Part shown: positions 16,407 to 26,400 of the stretch, piece after piece
Numbering within the stretch: the stretch's first letter is position 1
Layout of the letters: each line of letters opens with the position of its first letter
From: UBA935 sp031556725
GTDB taxonomy: Bacteria; Bacillota; Clostridia; Lachnospirales; Lachnospiraceae
DNA: 64,000 nucleotides
NCBI GenBank assembly: GCA_031556725.1
Contig: JAVBSL010000030.1
Location: 62,001-126,000, forward strand
Direction of reading: 5' to 3'
Translations under genes and position numbers: made by a program
Notes under the pieces: model-generated
What the model was told of the DNA's origin: nothing
Seen by the model: the letters and a program-made list of their open reading frames with translations, nothing else
Databases searched by the model: none

Positions 16407-17399
16407 TTGAAAGAGAAAGAAATTTTAATTGAAGTAGAGGATTTGAAGAAATATTATCCCTTAAAGGGAGGCATCGTGACCCACACCACCGGCCATGTGA
16501 AGGCTGTGGATGGGGTGAGCTTTGCTATTTATGAAGGCGAAACACTGGGTCTGGTGGGAGAGTCCGGCTGCGGAAAGTCAACCATCGGAAAGCAGCTTGT
16601 GGGATTGGAAACTCCTACAGGCGGTATAATCAGTTATAAAGGCAATCCGTCCCGAACCGAAAAGCAGATGATTTTTCAGGATTCTTATTCTTCTTTAAAT
16701 CCCAGAAAACATATATATGAAATATTATCTCAGCCCATGCTTTATCATGGGTTGGCTGATAAGGGCAATATTCGGGCAGAGATGGAACGGATTTTGGATA
16801 TGGTAGGCTTAACGAAAAGTGCATTGGGAAGATATCCTCATGAATTTTCCGGCGGACAACGGCAGCGTATCTGTATTGCCAAAGCATTATCTTTAAAGCC
16901 CAAATTTGTTGTGTGCGACGAACCAGTGAGCGCTTTGGACGTATCTATTCAGGCGCAAATCTTGAATTTACTAAGACAATTGCAGAAGGAATTGCATTTG
17001 ACTTGTCTGTTTATCGGACATGGTTTGGGTGCGGTGAACTATGTCAGTGCCCGGATTGCCGTAATGTATCTGGGTAAAATTGTGGAGATTGCCGATGCGG
17101 GAGAACTATTTCGTAACCCCATACATCCCTATACCCAGGCGCTGTGCAATGCAGCACCGATCCCCGATCCTAACCGGCCGGAACGCGGTGCGGCCTTACT
17201 CCAGGGAGAAGTGGCATCTGCAATCAATCCTCCTGCGGGGTGCAGGTTCCACCCCAGGTGTCCTCATGCAACTGATATCTGCAGGCAAAAGGAACCACAA
17301 TTAAGTACGGTGGCGGCAGGCAGCAGTCATATGGCAGCATGCCCGGTTGTGGTGGCCCGGGATGGCCTGGCGGAAGAAAGGAACGGGATCAATGGCTAG
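16407..17399 (+). CDS. Peptide ABC transporter ATP-binding protein (OppF/DppF type)
   Basis: Second ATPase subunit, 330 residues, starting with TTG at 16407 behind AAGAGG. The N-terminal LKKYYPLKGGIVTHTTGHVK is the OppF hallmark. Walker A is GESGCGKST, the Q-loop is MIFQDSYSSLNPRKHI, the signature is FSGGQRQRICIAKALS and Walker B is FVVCDEPVSALD. The switch region reads LFIGHGLGAVNYVSARI, where the usual HDL is HGL, a small departure that keeps the histidine. The C-terminal Cys motif is GCRFHPRCPHATDIC. The 3' end overlaps the permease gene by eight bases. Confidence 0.9.
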   Translation: MKEKEILIEVEDLKKYYPLKGGIVTHTTGHVKAVDGVSFAIYEGETLGLVGESGCGKSTIGKQLVGLETPTGGIISYKGNPSRTEKQMIFQDSYSSLNPRKHIYEILSQPMLYHGLADKGNIRAEMERILDMVGLTKSALGRYPHEFSGGQRQRICIAKALSLKPKFVVCDEPVSALDVSIQAQILNLLRQLQKELHLTCLFIGHGLGAVNYVSARIAVMYLGKIVEIADAGELFRNPIHPYTQALCNAAPIPDPNRPERGAALLQGEVASAINPPAGCRFHPRCPHATDICRQKEPQLSTVAAGSSHMAACPVVVARDGLAEERNGING

Positions 17400-18336
17400 A
17401 TACATTATAAAACGAATTCTGATTGCAATTCCGGTGCTGATTGGCATTACTATTATCGACTATGCCATCATGTGTATGGCTGGCAGCCCGCTGGAGATGC
17501 TTCAGGGACCCAGGGTGTCGGAGGCCGCGGTAGAAGCCAAAAGGATTGCACTTGGTTTGGATCAGCCTTTTTATATTCAGTATTTTGTCTGGCTGGGGCA
17601 GCTCCTGCAGGGAAATATGGGTTATTCTATCAAAAATTATCAATCGGTGAGCGCCATGATCGGCGATCATATCGGTCCTACCTTACTATTAATGGGAGTT
17701 TCCTTGATTGTCAGCCTGTTATTGGCAGTGCCGGCAGGTATCTATAGTGCTATTCACCAGTATTCTAAGGGCGACTACGCAGTGGTGACTGTTTCTTTTC
17801 TGGGAAGCAGTATCCCCAGTTTTTTTCTGTCGCTTTTGCTTATATATGTATTTACCGTTCAATTAGGATGGCTGCCTTCCAGCGGAATGTCTACTTTGGG
17901 AACCCGGGGCAGTTTTGGTGATGTGGCGGCCCATATGGTGATGCCGGTGGCAGTACTGGCCTTTTCCATGGCGGGAACCAATATCCGGTATATCCGCAGT
18001 GCGGTGCTGGAGATTTTGCAGCAGGATTATCTGCGGACGGCAAGGGCTAAGGGGATCGGTCATTTTCTGGTAATCAATAAGCATGCCCTGCGGAATGCAT
18101 TGGTACCCATTGTAACAGTAATCGGCATGGAGATACCGGTCTTGTTTGGCGGAGCGGTTATTATTGAACAGGTTTTTTCCTGGCCCGGTTTAGGGCTGAT
18201 GACCATGAGTGCCATTACCAGCAGAGACTATCCGGTTATTATGGGAGTATGCCTGCTGTCGGCAGTGGTGGTTTTGATTGGTAATTTGATAACGGATATT
18301 TTATATGCATTGGTAGATCCGACTATTTCGTATTGA
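17392..18336 (+). CDS. Peptide ABC transporter permease (OppB/DppB type)
   Basis: Membrane subunit of the importer, 314 residues with six spans. It starts MARYIIKRILIAIPVLIGIT, typical for this subunit, and carries the coupling loop TARAKGIGHFLVINKHALRN, then PIVTVIGMEIPVLFGGAVIIE. Starting at 17392 instead of 17347 gives the family-typical N-terminus and places GGAAGAAAGGAACGGG upstream. In many operons the permeases precede the ATPases; here the order is receptor-ATPase-ATPase-permease-permease. Confidence 0.92.
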   Translation: MARYIIKRILIAIPVLIGITIIDYAIMCMAGSPLEMLQGPRVSEAAVEAKRIALGLDQPFYIQYFVWLGQLLQGNMGYSIKNYQSVSAMIGDHIGPTLLLMGVSLIVSLLLAVPAGIYSAIHQYSKGDYAVVTVSFLGSSIPSFFLSLLLIYVFTVQLGWLPSSGMSTLGTRGSFGDVAAHMVMPVAVLAFSMAGTNIRYIRSAVLEILQQDYLRTARAKGIGHFLVINKHALRNALVPIVTVIGMEIPVLFGGAVIIEQVFSWPGLGLMTMSAITSRDYPVIMGVCLLSAVVVLIGNLITDILYALVDPTISY

Positions 18337-18353
18337 TGCTGGTAGGAGAAGAA

Positions 18354-19229
18354 ATGGCGAAAAGAAGAGATATTACAAGTGAAAGCTATGGGCAGACTGT
18401 CTGGCGGCGATTTCGTCATCACCGTCTGGCCGGTGTCAGCTTAGTTGTTTTAATTATTTTAGGTGGTGCCGCCTTACTGGCTCCCCTATTGGCGCCCTAT
18501 GATCCCGATGCCATTGTAGGAACTTTTAGTGGTGCTCCCACCAAAGAATTTTGGCTGGGAACCGACCAGATTGGCCGGGATGTTTTAAGCCGTTTGCTGT
18601 ATGCCATGCGTATTTCGTTATTGGTGGGAATTATGGCAACACTGATTTCTACGGTAATTGGCGTGGTATTGGGACTGGTTGCGGGGTATTTCGGCGGTGT
18701 GCTGGATATGATTATCATGCGTTTTACCGATATGGTCATGTCCTTCCCATATATTTTGTTGGTTTTAGTGGCGGCGTCTATTTTTAAGCCGGGACTATGG
18801 AGTATTATTTTAATTCTCGGATTCGTAGACTGGCCGGGGATTGCCAGGCTGGTAAGAGGTAATGTCTTAAGTCTGCGGGAGACTAATTTTGTTAAAAGCA
18901 ATATTATTGCAGGGATGCCATTAAGACATATTTTATTTTCGGAAATCCTTCCCAATACAGTGGCTCCCATTTTGGTTTATGCCACAAGTGTAGTGGCGTT
19001 ATCCATGCTGGATGAGGCAGCCCTTAGTTTTTTGGGGATGGGGGTTCAGCCTCCCACGGCCAGTTTGGGAAATATGCTGAATGGAGCGCAGTCCTTAACG
19101 GTACTGACCAGACAGCCATGGTTGTGGATTCCGCCGGGACTGCTGATTGTAGTACTGGTTATAGCGATTAATTTTATTGGGGATGCCTTGCGTGATGCGC
19201 TGGATCCTACCAGCACAGGCAAGAGATAA
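18354..19229 (+). CDS. Peptide ABC transporter permease (OppC/DppC type)
   Basis: Second membrane subunit, 291 residues, with the cytoplasmic OppC N-terminal segment (TVWRRFRHHRLAGVSLVVL), then LAPYDPD and HLGTD-like WLGTDQIGRDVLSRLLYAMR, the OppC signature. The coupling loop is AGMPLRHILFSEILPNTVAP. The last part ALSFLGMGVQPPTASLGNML is also characteristic. The ATG at 18354 follows AGGAG by five bases. It is followed after 14 bases by the amidohydrolase gene. Confidence 0.92.
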   Translation: MAKRRDITSESYGQTVWRRFRHHRLAGVSLVVLIILGGAALLAPLLAPYDPDAIVGTFSGAPTKEFWLGTDQIGRDVLSRLLYAMRISLLVGIMATLISTVIGVVLGLVAGYFGGVLDMIIMRFTDMVMSFPYILLVLVAASIFKPGLWSIILILGFVDWPGIARLVRGNVLSLRETNFVKSNIIAGMPLRHILFSEILPNTVAPILVYATSVVALSMLDEAALSFLGMGVQPPTASLGNMLNGAQSLTVLTRQPWLWIPPGLLIVVLVIAINFIGDALRDALDPTSTGKR

Positions 19230-19243
19230 GGAGAGGAAGGAAA

Positions 19244-20359
19244 ATGGACTTAAAAGAGATATTTTATCATTTTCATAAATACCCTGAACTATCCTATGAA
19301 GAATATGAAACAACAGCGAAAATAAAAGAACTGTTACAGGCTGAGGGGGTTGAGATTTTGCCTTTGCCTTTAGAAACAGGAGTGGTGGCGATTATCCAAG
19401 GGGGTAAACCGGGGCCGGTATCGGCGATACGGTGTGATATTGATGCCCTGCCGATTCAGGAGGAAACTGCGCTGCCCTATCGGTCGGTTCATGAGGGGAA
19501 GATGCACGCCTGCGGGCATGATTTTCATATGACGGTTATTTTGGGGGCGGCTCTTTTATTACAGGAAAAAAGGGAAGAACTATCCGGTTGTGTGAAGGTG
19601 ATTTTTCAGCCGGCCGAGGAGGCTCCGCTTGGAGCAGCGAAAATAGTAGAGACCGGGGTGATGGAGGATGTGGAAGCGGTATTTGGTCTTCATGCCTGCG
19701 CCGATGAACCGGTGGGTACTATTGGTATCAGCGAGGGCAGTGTAATGGCGGCAGTTGATCAGTTTGTGGTTCGCTTTCGGGGCGTAGGCTGCCATGGCGG
19801 TCATCCGGATGACGGGACCGATCCGATTGTGATGATGGCGGCAGCGATTATGGCTTTGCAAACCATTGTCAGCCGGAATATTGATCCTTTTTCACCGGCA
19901 GTGGTGAGTGTGACCAGAGTGGAAGCGGGAAATACCTGGAATGTGATTCCCGGTGAAGCGGTAATTGAGGGCACAACCAGAAGCATGGATAAAAAGGAAT
20001 GGGCGTTGATCAGAAAGCGCTTGGAGGAGCTAGTGGTAAACACTGCCAGAGCTTATGGCGGGGAGGCAGAAGTGGAGTGGATTCCCGGACCGCCCCCTAC
20101 AGTGAATGACCCGGTCCTTACTGAGTTGGCAAAGAAATGTGCCATAGAAGCCGGATTTTCGGTGGTACCGGAAGAGAAATCCATGGGTGGAGAGGATTTT
20201 GCTCTTTATCTGGAAAAGATAAAGGGATGTTTTGTTAAAGTTGGTACCGGGGTGGGATATGCCATCCATCATCCGCAATTTCAGGTGGATTCGGAGGCAA
20301 TCGTCCCGGCAGCCGCTTATATGGCCAAGCTGGCTGCCGATTGGAATGCCGGCAATTGA
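19244..20359 (+). CDS. M20D-family metal-dependent amidohydrolase
   Basis: Cytoplasmic hydrolase of 371 residues related to N-acyl-amino-acid deacylases, hippurate hydrolases and N-acetyl-diaminopimelate deacetylases. Metal ligands are visible: C and H in HACGHDFHM, the catalytic/binding Glu pair in FQPAEEAPLGA, a His in GLHACADEP, and the C-terminal His in AIHHPQFQVD. A small dimerisation domain occupies roughly residues 175-285. It is the last gene of the opp operon, suggesting that an imported acylated amino acid or peptide is deacylated after uptake. The exact substrate cannot be read from sequence. Confidence 0.88.
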   Translation: MDLKEIFYHFHKYPELSYEEYETTAKIKELLQAEGVEILPLPLETGVVAIIQGGKPGPVSAIRCDIDALPIQEETALPYRSVHEGKMHACGHDFHMTVILGAALLLQEKREELSGCVKVIFQPAEEAPLGAAKIVETGVMEDVEAVFGLHACADEPVGTIGISEGSVMAAVDQFVVRFRGVGCHGGHPDDGTDPIVMMAAAIMALQTIVSRNIDPFSPAVVSVTRVEAGNTWNVIPGEAVIEGTTRSMDKKEWALIRKRLEELVVNTARAYGGEAEVEWIPGPPPTVNDPVLTELAKKCAIEAGFSVVPEEKSMGGEDFALYLEKIKGCFVKVGTGVGYAIHHPQFQVDSEAIVPAAAYMAKLAADWNAGN

Positions 20360-20364
20360 TTTAC

Positions 20365-21825
20365 TTATAAAAAGATCTGGGTCATTTCATCCAATAATTG
20401 GATTTTAGTGTCATACAGCTTCTTGGACAAATCCACATATACACTATGGGGATTAACAAAACGCTTGGTTTCATCCCAAAGGGTATCCAGTTCTTTTTGG
20501 CAATAAGTTCGGATATCCATCACCTTGGGAGACTCATAGCAGCAAACACCTTGTTGGAAGATCGGCATCATCAGTTCCCTGATTTTATAGCTGCCGGCTG
20601 CCAACTTGGTTTTTTTCCAGGGCTCGTTAGGATCAAAGAGCAGCAGGGGAGCATTTTCGTCAAAGGATTCTTCCGCCAGGCAGATCAAATCAGCTTTGAT
20701 CTTACCGCTTTCTTTATCGTAAATCCGGTAGATGATCTTATTGCCCGGATTGGTTACTTTTTCTGAATTTTCTGAAAGTTTAATTTTGGAAACAAAATTT
20801 CCGTTTTCATCCATAATGGCAGCTAATTTATAAACACCGCCGAACGCCGGGTTATCCTTGGAGGTGATCAGATTGGTGCCTACCCCCCAGGAGGTGATGG
20901 TTGCACCCTGGGCTTTTAAACTTTCAATCAAATATTCATCCAGATCATTGGAAGCGGAAATGACCGCATCGGGGAAACCGGCGGCATCCAGCATCTTGCG
21001 GGCTTTTTTGGAAAGATAAGCAAGGTCACCGCTGTCCAGCCGGATACCGTAATAGGAGAGCTTGATTCCTGCCTCACGCATTTCGGTAAAGACCCGGATG
21101 GCATTGGGAACTCCGGATTTAATCGTATCATAAGTATCTACCAGCAGAATACAGGCGGAAGGGTACATTTCGCCGTAGGTCTTAAAAGCAGTATATTCAT
21201 CAGGGAAACTCATGATCCAGCTGTGGGCATGTGTTCCTCTCACCGGTACATCAAACAACTGGCCGCACAGCACATTGGAAGTGCCCACGCAGCCCCCGAT
21301 CATCGCCGCTCTGGCACCGTAAATCCCCGCATCCGGTCCCTGTGCCCGGCGCAGACCAAACTCCAGAATCCCGTCTCCCTTAGCCGCGTAGCAGACCCGG
21401 GCAGCCTTAGTGGCAATCAGACTTTGGTGATTGATAATATTCAAAATGGCGGTCTCGATTAATTGGGCTTCCATAATCGGAGCAACGACCTTTACAAGTG
21501 GTTCTCTGGGAAAAATAACCGAGCCTTCTGGAATGGCATAAATATCACCGGAAAATCTAAAATCGTGCAAATAGGTTAAAAAATCTTCATCAAAAATGGA
21601 TAAGCTGCGCAAATAGGCAATATCTTCCGGTGAAAAATGAAGTTCCTTAACATATTTGATCAGTTGTTCCAGTCCGGCCATAATAGCATAGCCGCCGTTG
21701 CAGGGATTGGTACGGTAAAAGGCATCGAAGATAACTGTTTCGTTGCGGTCTTTGTGTTTGAAATAGCCCTGCATCATAGTAAGTTCATAAAGATCGGTAA
21801 GTAGCGTTAAATTTTGTCTGTCCAT
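20365..21825 (-). CDS. pncB: Nicotinate phosphoribosyltransferase
   Basis: NAD salvage enzyme that joins nicotinate to PRPP, giving nicotinate mononucleotide. The 486-residue product starts MDRQNLTLLTDLYELTMMQG, the family N-terminus, followed by a bent FYRTNPCNGGYAIMAGLEQL. The core contains FGLRRAQGPDAGIYGARAAM, the active-site histidine region RGTHAHSWIMSF, and YGIRLDSGDLAYLSKKARK with the PRPP-binding acidic residues, then VISASNDLDEYLIESL. The C-terminus is the longer type found in Firmicutes. It converges with the amidohydrolase gene, only five bases apart, and lies 12 bases after the acetyltransferase gene on the same strand. Confidence 0.95.
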   Translation of the reverse strand: MDRQNLTLLTDLYELTMMQGYFKHKDRNETVIFDAFYRTNPCNGGYAIMAGLEQLIKYVKELHFSPEDIAYLRSLSIFDEDFLTYLHDFRFSGDIYAIPEGSVIFPREPLVKVVAPIMEAQLIETAILNIINHQSLIATKAARVCYAAKGDGILEFGLRRAQGPDAGIYGARAAMIGGCVGTSNVLCGQLFDVPVRGTHAHSWIMSFPDEYTAFKTYGEMYPSACILLVDTYDTIKSGVPNAIRVFTEMREAGIKLSYYGIRLDSGDLAYLSKKARKMLDAAGFPDAVISASNDLDEYLIESLKAQGATITSWGVGTNLITSKDNPAFGGVYKLAAIMDENGNFVSKIKLSENSEKVTNPGNKIIYRIYDKESGKIKADLICLAEESFDENAPLLLFDPNEPWKKTKLAAGSYKIRELMMPIFQQGVCCYESPKVMDIRTYCQKELDTLWDETKRFVNPHSVYVDLSKKLYDTKIQLLDEMTQIFL

Positions 21826-21837
21826 AAAATGTTCTCC

Positions 21838-23073
21838 TTAAAAGTAATCCGAAAAATAAGGCTTTTCAACCGGAATCAAACGTTCCAGCCAGGTAAGCAT
21901 GTAATATTCGGTTTTTATTTTTTCATGTTCATAAAGATAGGAAGGGCGTTTATATCCCATTAGTAAGGCGGTTAAGGTCTGAATACCGGTTTCCACTACA
22001 TTAATGGATTGATTATTCTCTACTTTTTCGCAGCAGGTTTCCCCATCTTTCCAATAAATCAGGAAGTCACCATTATTCCAGGAGGCAATCTCATCGGTAA
22101 TCCGAAAATGGAGCTTGAAATCTTCCGGCTGCAGGGCAAAAGGGTATTCCCTGATAAAAGACGCAACATCTACGATGCGGGCCATAAAATAGGGTGAAAT
22201 GGTTTCGATGATCTCACTGTCCTCAAACAGATAAGCCATGGGCTCGCCGGAATAGTTATCCCCCTGCACCTGAGTTACCATGGAAAAATGGGCACTGATA
22301 TAATTCCAAAGGCCATAGTTGGCTTCGATATTCAGATAGACCATTTCTTTGATGTAAAAAATGTCATTGGAAATATAATAAAGGACATAGCCCAGAGGTT
22401 TATGTTCTTTATTAAAATAGACGGCCACCACCATATCTTCGTTGTCCCACCGCATATACTCTTCCCATGACAGGGGATCTCTGATCAGACAGCCATGCCG
22501 CTGCAGAGCAAAGTAGGTATGCACGTTGCGGTAATCCTCCGAGTCTAAGCTTACCCTCTCCACCATGCCATCCACCGGTCTGGCCTTGGGAAGCTGTGTA
22601 TCCTTCACCGTAAAGGTTATCTTGTCGGAAATGATCTCCCAGCCCATTTTACGGTAAAGCGGAATGGAGTAGGGGAAAAGAAAGGAAATGGTCTGCTGTT
22701 CTTCGTACATATATAAAAGAGCTTTTTTCATCAGCGAGTGAATCAGTCCCCGGCCGGCATATTCCGGATAGGTGGCAACACCGGTGACCCCGCCCATATC
22801 GTAAACATTATCATGAATATTGACCTTCATGGGATGAACAACGATCATGGAAGCCAGTCTTTCTTTATAGAACCAGCCAATTACATAAGAATAATCCAGG
22901 ATCGGCCGTTTGGCATGCTTAAATTCATCCTCATCCCAGCCAGTTCGCAGCAAATCCAAAGAAGTAACCTGAAAAGCATAGTTAAGAAGTGCATTAAACT
23001 GCTCCAGATCGCTTTGGTTCAGCAGCCGCATTTTAAAATCACCATTTGTTTCAATCCATTTTTTATCATTCAT
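21838..23073 (-). CDS. Eis-type GNAT N-acetyltransferase
   Basis: Predicted acetyltransferase of 411 residues with the Eis architecture: an N-terminal GNAT domain, a second GNAT-like domain and a C-terminal SCP2-like domain. The acetyl-CoA loop is visible as GVATYPEYAGRGLIHSLMKK, preceded by VYDMGGV. The region FLFPYSIPLYRKMGWEI is the family signature. Eis proteins acetylate aminoglycosides or protein lysines in mycobacteria; the substrate here is unknown. The ATG at 23073 was chosen because GAGGG lies seven bases upstream and the longer frame would add 34 residues without family similarity. A second, diverged member is encoded at 30893-32119. Confidence 0.85.
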   Translation of the reverse strand: MNDKKWIETNGDFKMRLLNQSDLEQFNALLNYAFQVTSLDLLRTGWDEDEFKHAKRPILDYSYVIGWFYKERLASMIVVHPMKVNIHDNVYDMGGVTGVATYPEYAGRGLIHSLMKKALLYMYEEQQTISFLFPYSIPLYRKMGWEIISDKITFTVKDTQLPKARPVDGMVERVSLDSEDYRNVHTYFALQRHGCLIRDPLSWEEYMRWDNEDMVVAVYFNKEHKPLGYVLYYISNDIFYIKEMVYLNIEANYGLWNYISAHFSMVTQVQGDNYSGEPMAYLFEDSEIIETISPYFMARIVDVASFIREYPFALQPEDFKLHFRITDEIASWNNGDFLIYWKDGETCCEKVENNQSINVVETGIQTLTALLMGYKRPSYLYEHEKIKTEYYMLTWLERLIPVEKPYFSDYF

Positions 23074-23143
23074 ATAAAATCCCTCTACAGCATATTCTAC
23101 ATGAACTTTGGGCAATAGTCTAACTTTTTTTGAAGATTTGAAC

Positions 23144-23440
23144 TTGACAAAAAGTGAATATTTGTGTAACTTCAATAGTATAACAAAAGCAATGACGAAG
23201 GCAGTACGTAATTGAGAACGTTTCAGCGAGCCGGTGAGGGTGGAAGACCGGTATCAGTAACAATTACCGAAGATCACTTCCAAGCTGCGAACAGAACCCA
23301 CATTACAGGATGTGTCAGTAAGGGATGCCGGCTTTCCGCCGTTACCGGGAACCATATGAAACCGAATTGCCGGGGAGTATGTTGTAACAGGTGGTATAAC
23401 GAGAAGTGTAACCTCGTCCTTTTACAGGATGGGGTTTTAT
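23144..23440 (+). promoter_or_regulatory. T-box riboswitch leader of ileS, with promoter
   Basis: A TTGACA -35 box at 23144-23149 is followed by a poorly defined -10 region. The leader from about 23190 holds an AGTA element near 23200, candidate specifier ATC (Ile codon) at 23273-23275 in the loop GAAGATCACTT, and the T-box sequence AACAGGTGGTATAACGAGAA near 23386-23405. The terminator stem CCTCGTCC (23412-23419) with GGATGGGG (23427-23434) and a T-run follows. CGAG of the T-box can compete for CTCG, giving the antiterminator. Uncharged tRNA-Ile should allow read-through into ileS. T-box identity is strong; exact stem boundaries and the specifier are approximate. Confidence 0.87.
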
Positions 23441-23467
23441 TATGTTAATTTTCAGGAGGAAAAAAAT

Positions 23468-26400
23468 ATGTATAAGAAAGTGCCGACTAATCTTAATTTT
23501 GTGGAACGGGAAAAAGAAACTGAAAAATTCTGGAGTGAAAAACAGATTTTTGAAAAAAGTTTGGAAATCCGTGAAGGATGCCCCACTTATACTTTTTATG
23601 ACGGTCCCCCCACGGCTAACGGAAAGCCGCATATCGGCCACGTTTTGACCCGTGTAATCAAGGATATGGTTCCCCGTTACCGGACCATGAAGGGTAATAT
23701 GGTACCCCGTAAAGCCGGTTGGGATACCCATGGTCTGCCGGTGGAACTGGAAGTGGAGAAGCTGCTGGGACTGGACGGCAAAGAGCAGATTGAAGAATAC
23801 GGACTGGATCCCTTTATCAGTAAATGTAAGGAAAGTGTCTGGAAGTACAAAGGTATGTGGGAAGATTTTTCCGGTACGGTGGGCTTCTGGGCTGATATGA
23901 ATGACCCTTATGTAACTTATCATGATGATTTTATCGAATCCGAATGGTGGGCTTTGAAGCAGATCTGGGATAAAGATCTTCTATATAAAGGGTTTAAGAT
24001 CGTACCTTACTGTCCTCGCTGCGGCACTCCTCTTTCTTCTCATGAGGTGGCGCAGGGTTATAAGGATGTTAAGGAACGTTCGGCAGTTGCCCGCTTTAAA
24101 GTAAAGGATGAGGATGCTTATATCCTAGCCTGGACCACCACCCCCTGGACCTTGCCCTCTAATGTAGGACTTTGTGTGAATCCCAAAGAAAAATATGCCA
24201 AAGTAAAAGCCGCCGACGGGATGACCTATTATCTGGCCAAAGCCCTTCTGGATTCAGTACTGGGCAGTAATGAAGAAGAAAAGAGCTACGAGGTCCTGGA
24301 GGAATATACCGGAAAAGATTTGGAATACAAGGAATACGAACCGCTTTTTGATTTTGCCAGGGATATTTGTGAAAAACAGCATAAAAAAGCCTGGTATGTA
24401 ACCTGTGACGATTATGTTACGTTAAGCGACGGTACCGGTGTGGTTCATATTGCCCCGGCTTTCGGTGAAGATGATGCCAAGGTGGGACGTAAATATGATT
24501 TGCCTTTTGTACAATTGGTGGATGCCAAAGGGGAAATGACAGCGGAAACCGACTATGCCGGTGTTTTCTGTAAGAAAGCTGATCCCATGATCTTAACCGA
24601 TCTGGAGAAAAAAGGCCTGTTGTTCTCAGCACCTAACTTTGAACACAGCTATCCTCATTGCTGGCGCTGCGATACTCCTTTGATTTATTATGCCCGTGAA
24701 TCCTGGTTCATTAAGATGACAGCCGTACAGGAGGATTTGATCCGTAATAACAATACCATTAACTGGATTCCCGAATCTATTGGTAAGGGACGTTTCGGGG
24801 ACTGGCTGGAAAATATCCAGGATTGGAGCATCTCCCGTAACCGTTACTGGGGAACCCCTTTGAATGTATGGGAATGTGAATGCGGTCATATGGAATCAGT
24901 GGGAAGCCGTGAGGAATTGGAGAAATTAAGCGGTAATCCGGCCGCCCGGACAGTAGAACTTCACCGGCCATATATTGATGAGATCACCGGTGTCTGTTCC
25001 AAGTGCGGCGGCGTGATGAAGCGCGTACCGGAGGTAATTGACTGCTGGTTTGATTCCGGAGCCATGCCTTTTGCCCAGCATCACTATCCTTTTGAAAATA
25101 AGGAACTGTTCGAAGCACAGTTCCCGGCTCAGTTTATTTGTGAAGCAGTGGATCAGACCAGAGGATGGTTTTACTCTCTGCTAGCGGAATCCACCCTGCT
25201 GTTTAATAAGTCATCCTTCGAAAATGTTCTTGTATTGGGTCATGTGCAGGATGAAAACGGACAGAAAATGTCCAAATCCAAAGGCAATGCGGTAGATCCT
25301 TTTGATGCTTTGGAAACCTATGGTGCGGATGCTATCAGATGGTATTTCTATATTAATTCAGCCCCTTGGCTGCCTAATCGTTTCCATGGCAAGGCAGTTA
25401 TGGAAGGCCAGCGGAAATTTATGGGTACTCTTTGGAATACCTATGCATTCTTTGTGCTGTATGCCAATATTGATGATTTTGACGCGGCTAAATATACTTT
25501 AGAGTATGACAAACTGCCGGTTATGGATAAGTGGCTGTTGTCTAAGTTAAATACCTTAGTTACCGAGGTGGATACTAATCTGGATCAATACCGGATTCCG
25601 GAAGCAGCCAGAGCATTGGACGGCTTTGTGGATGAAATGAGCAACTGGTATGTCAGAAGAAGCAGAGAGCGCTTCTGGGCAAAGGGAATGGAACAGGATA
25701 AGATCAATGCCTACATGACTTTATATACCGCTTTGGTAACGGTATGTAAGTGTGCTGCTCCGATGATTCCTTTTATGACCGAAGATATTTACCGCAATCT
25801 GGTATGTTCAGCCTCTGCAAAGGCTCCGGAAAGCATTCACTTGTGTGATTTCCCGGTTGCGGATCAGTCCTTTATCGATAAGCAATTGGAAGAGTCCATG
25901 GATGAGGTTTTAAATATTGTTGTAAAAGGCCGGGCTTGCCGGAATACTGCTAATATCAAAAACCGTCAGCCCATTGCTTCTATGTTCGTGAAAGCACCTC
26001 ATAAATTGGATGAATTTTATGTAGACATTATTAAGGAAGAGTTAAATGTAAAAGAAGTTATTTTCACTGATGACGTAAGAGAATTTACCAGCTATTCCTT
26101 TAAACCCCAGTTGCGGACAGTGGGACCGAAATACGGAAAACAGTTAGGCGGTATCCAGAAGGTACTGGCCGGGCTGGATGGCAATCAGGCCATGGATGAG
26201 CTGAAAGCGGAAGGTGCTGTTAAATTTGATGTAAACGGAACAGAGGTGGTTCTTGCCGAAGAAGACCTGCTGATTGAAATGAGCCAGAAGGAAGGCTATG
26301 TGACGGAAGCAGACAATACCGTGACGGTGGTTCTGAATACCATGTTAAATGAAGCATTGGTCGAAGAAGGTTTTGTCTATGAAGTCATCAGTAAGATTCA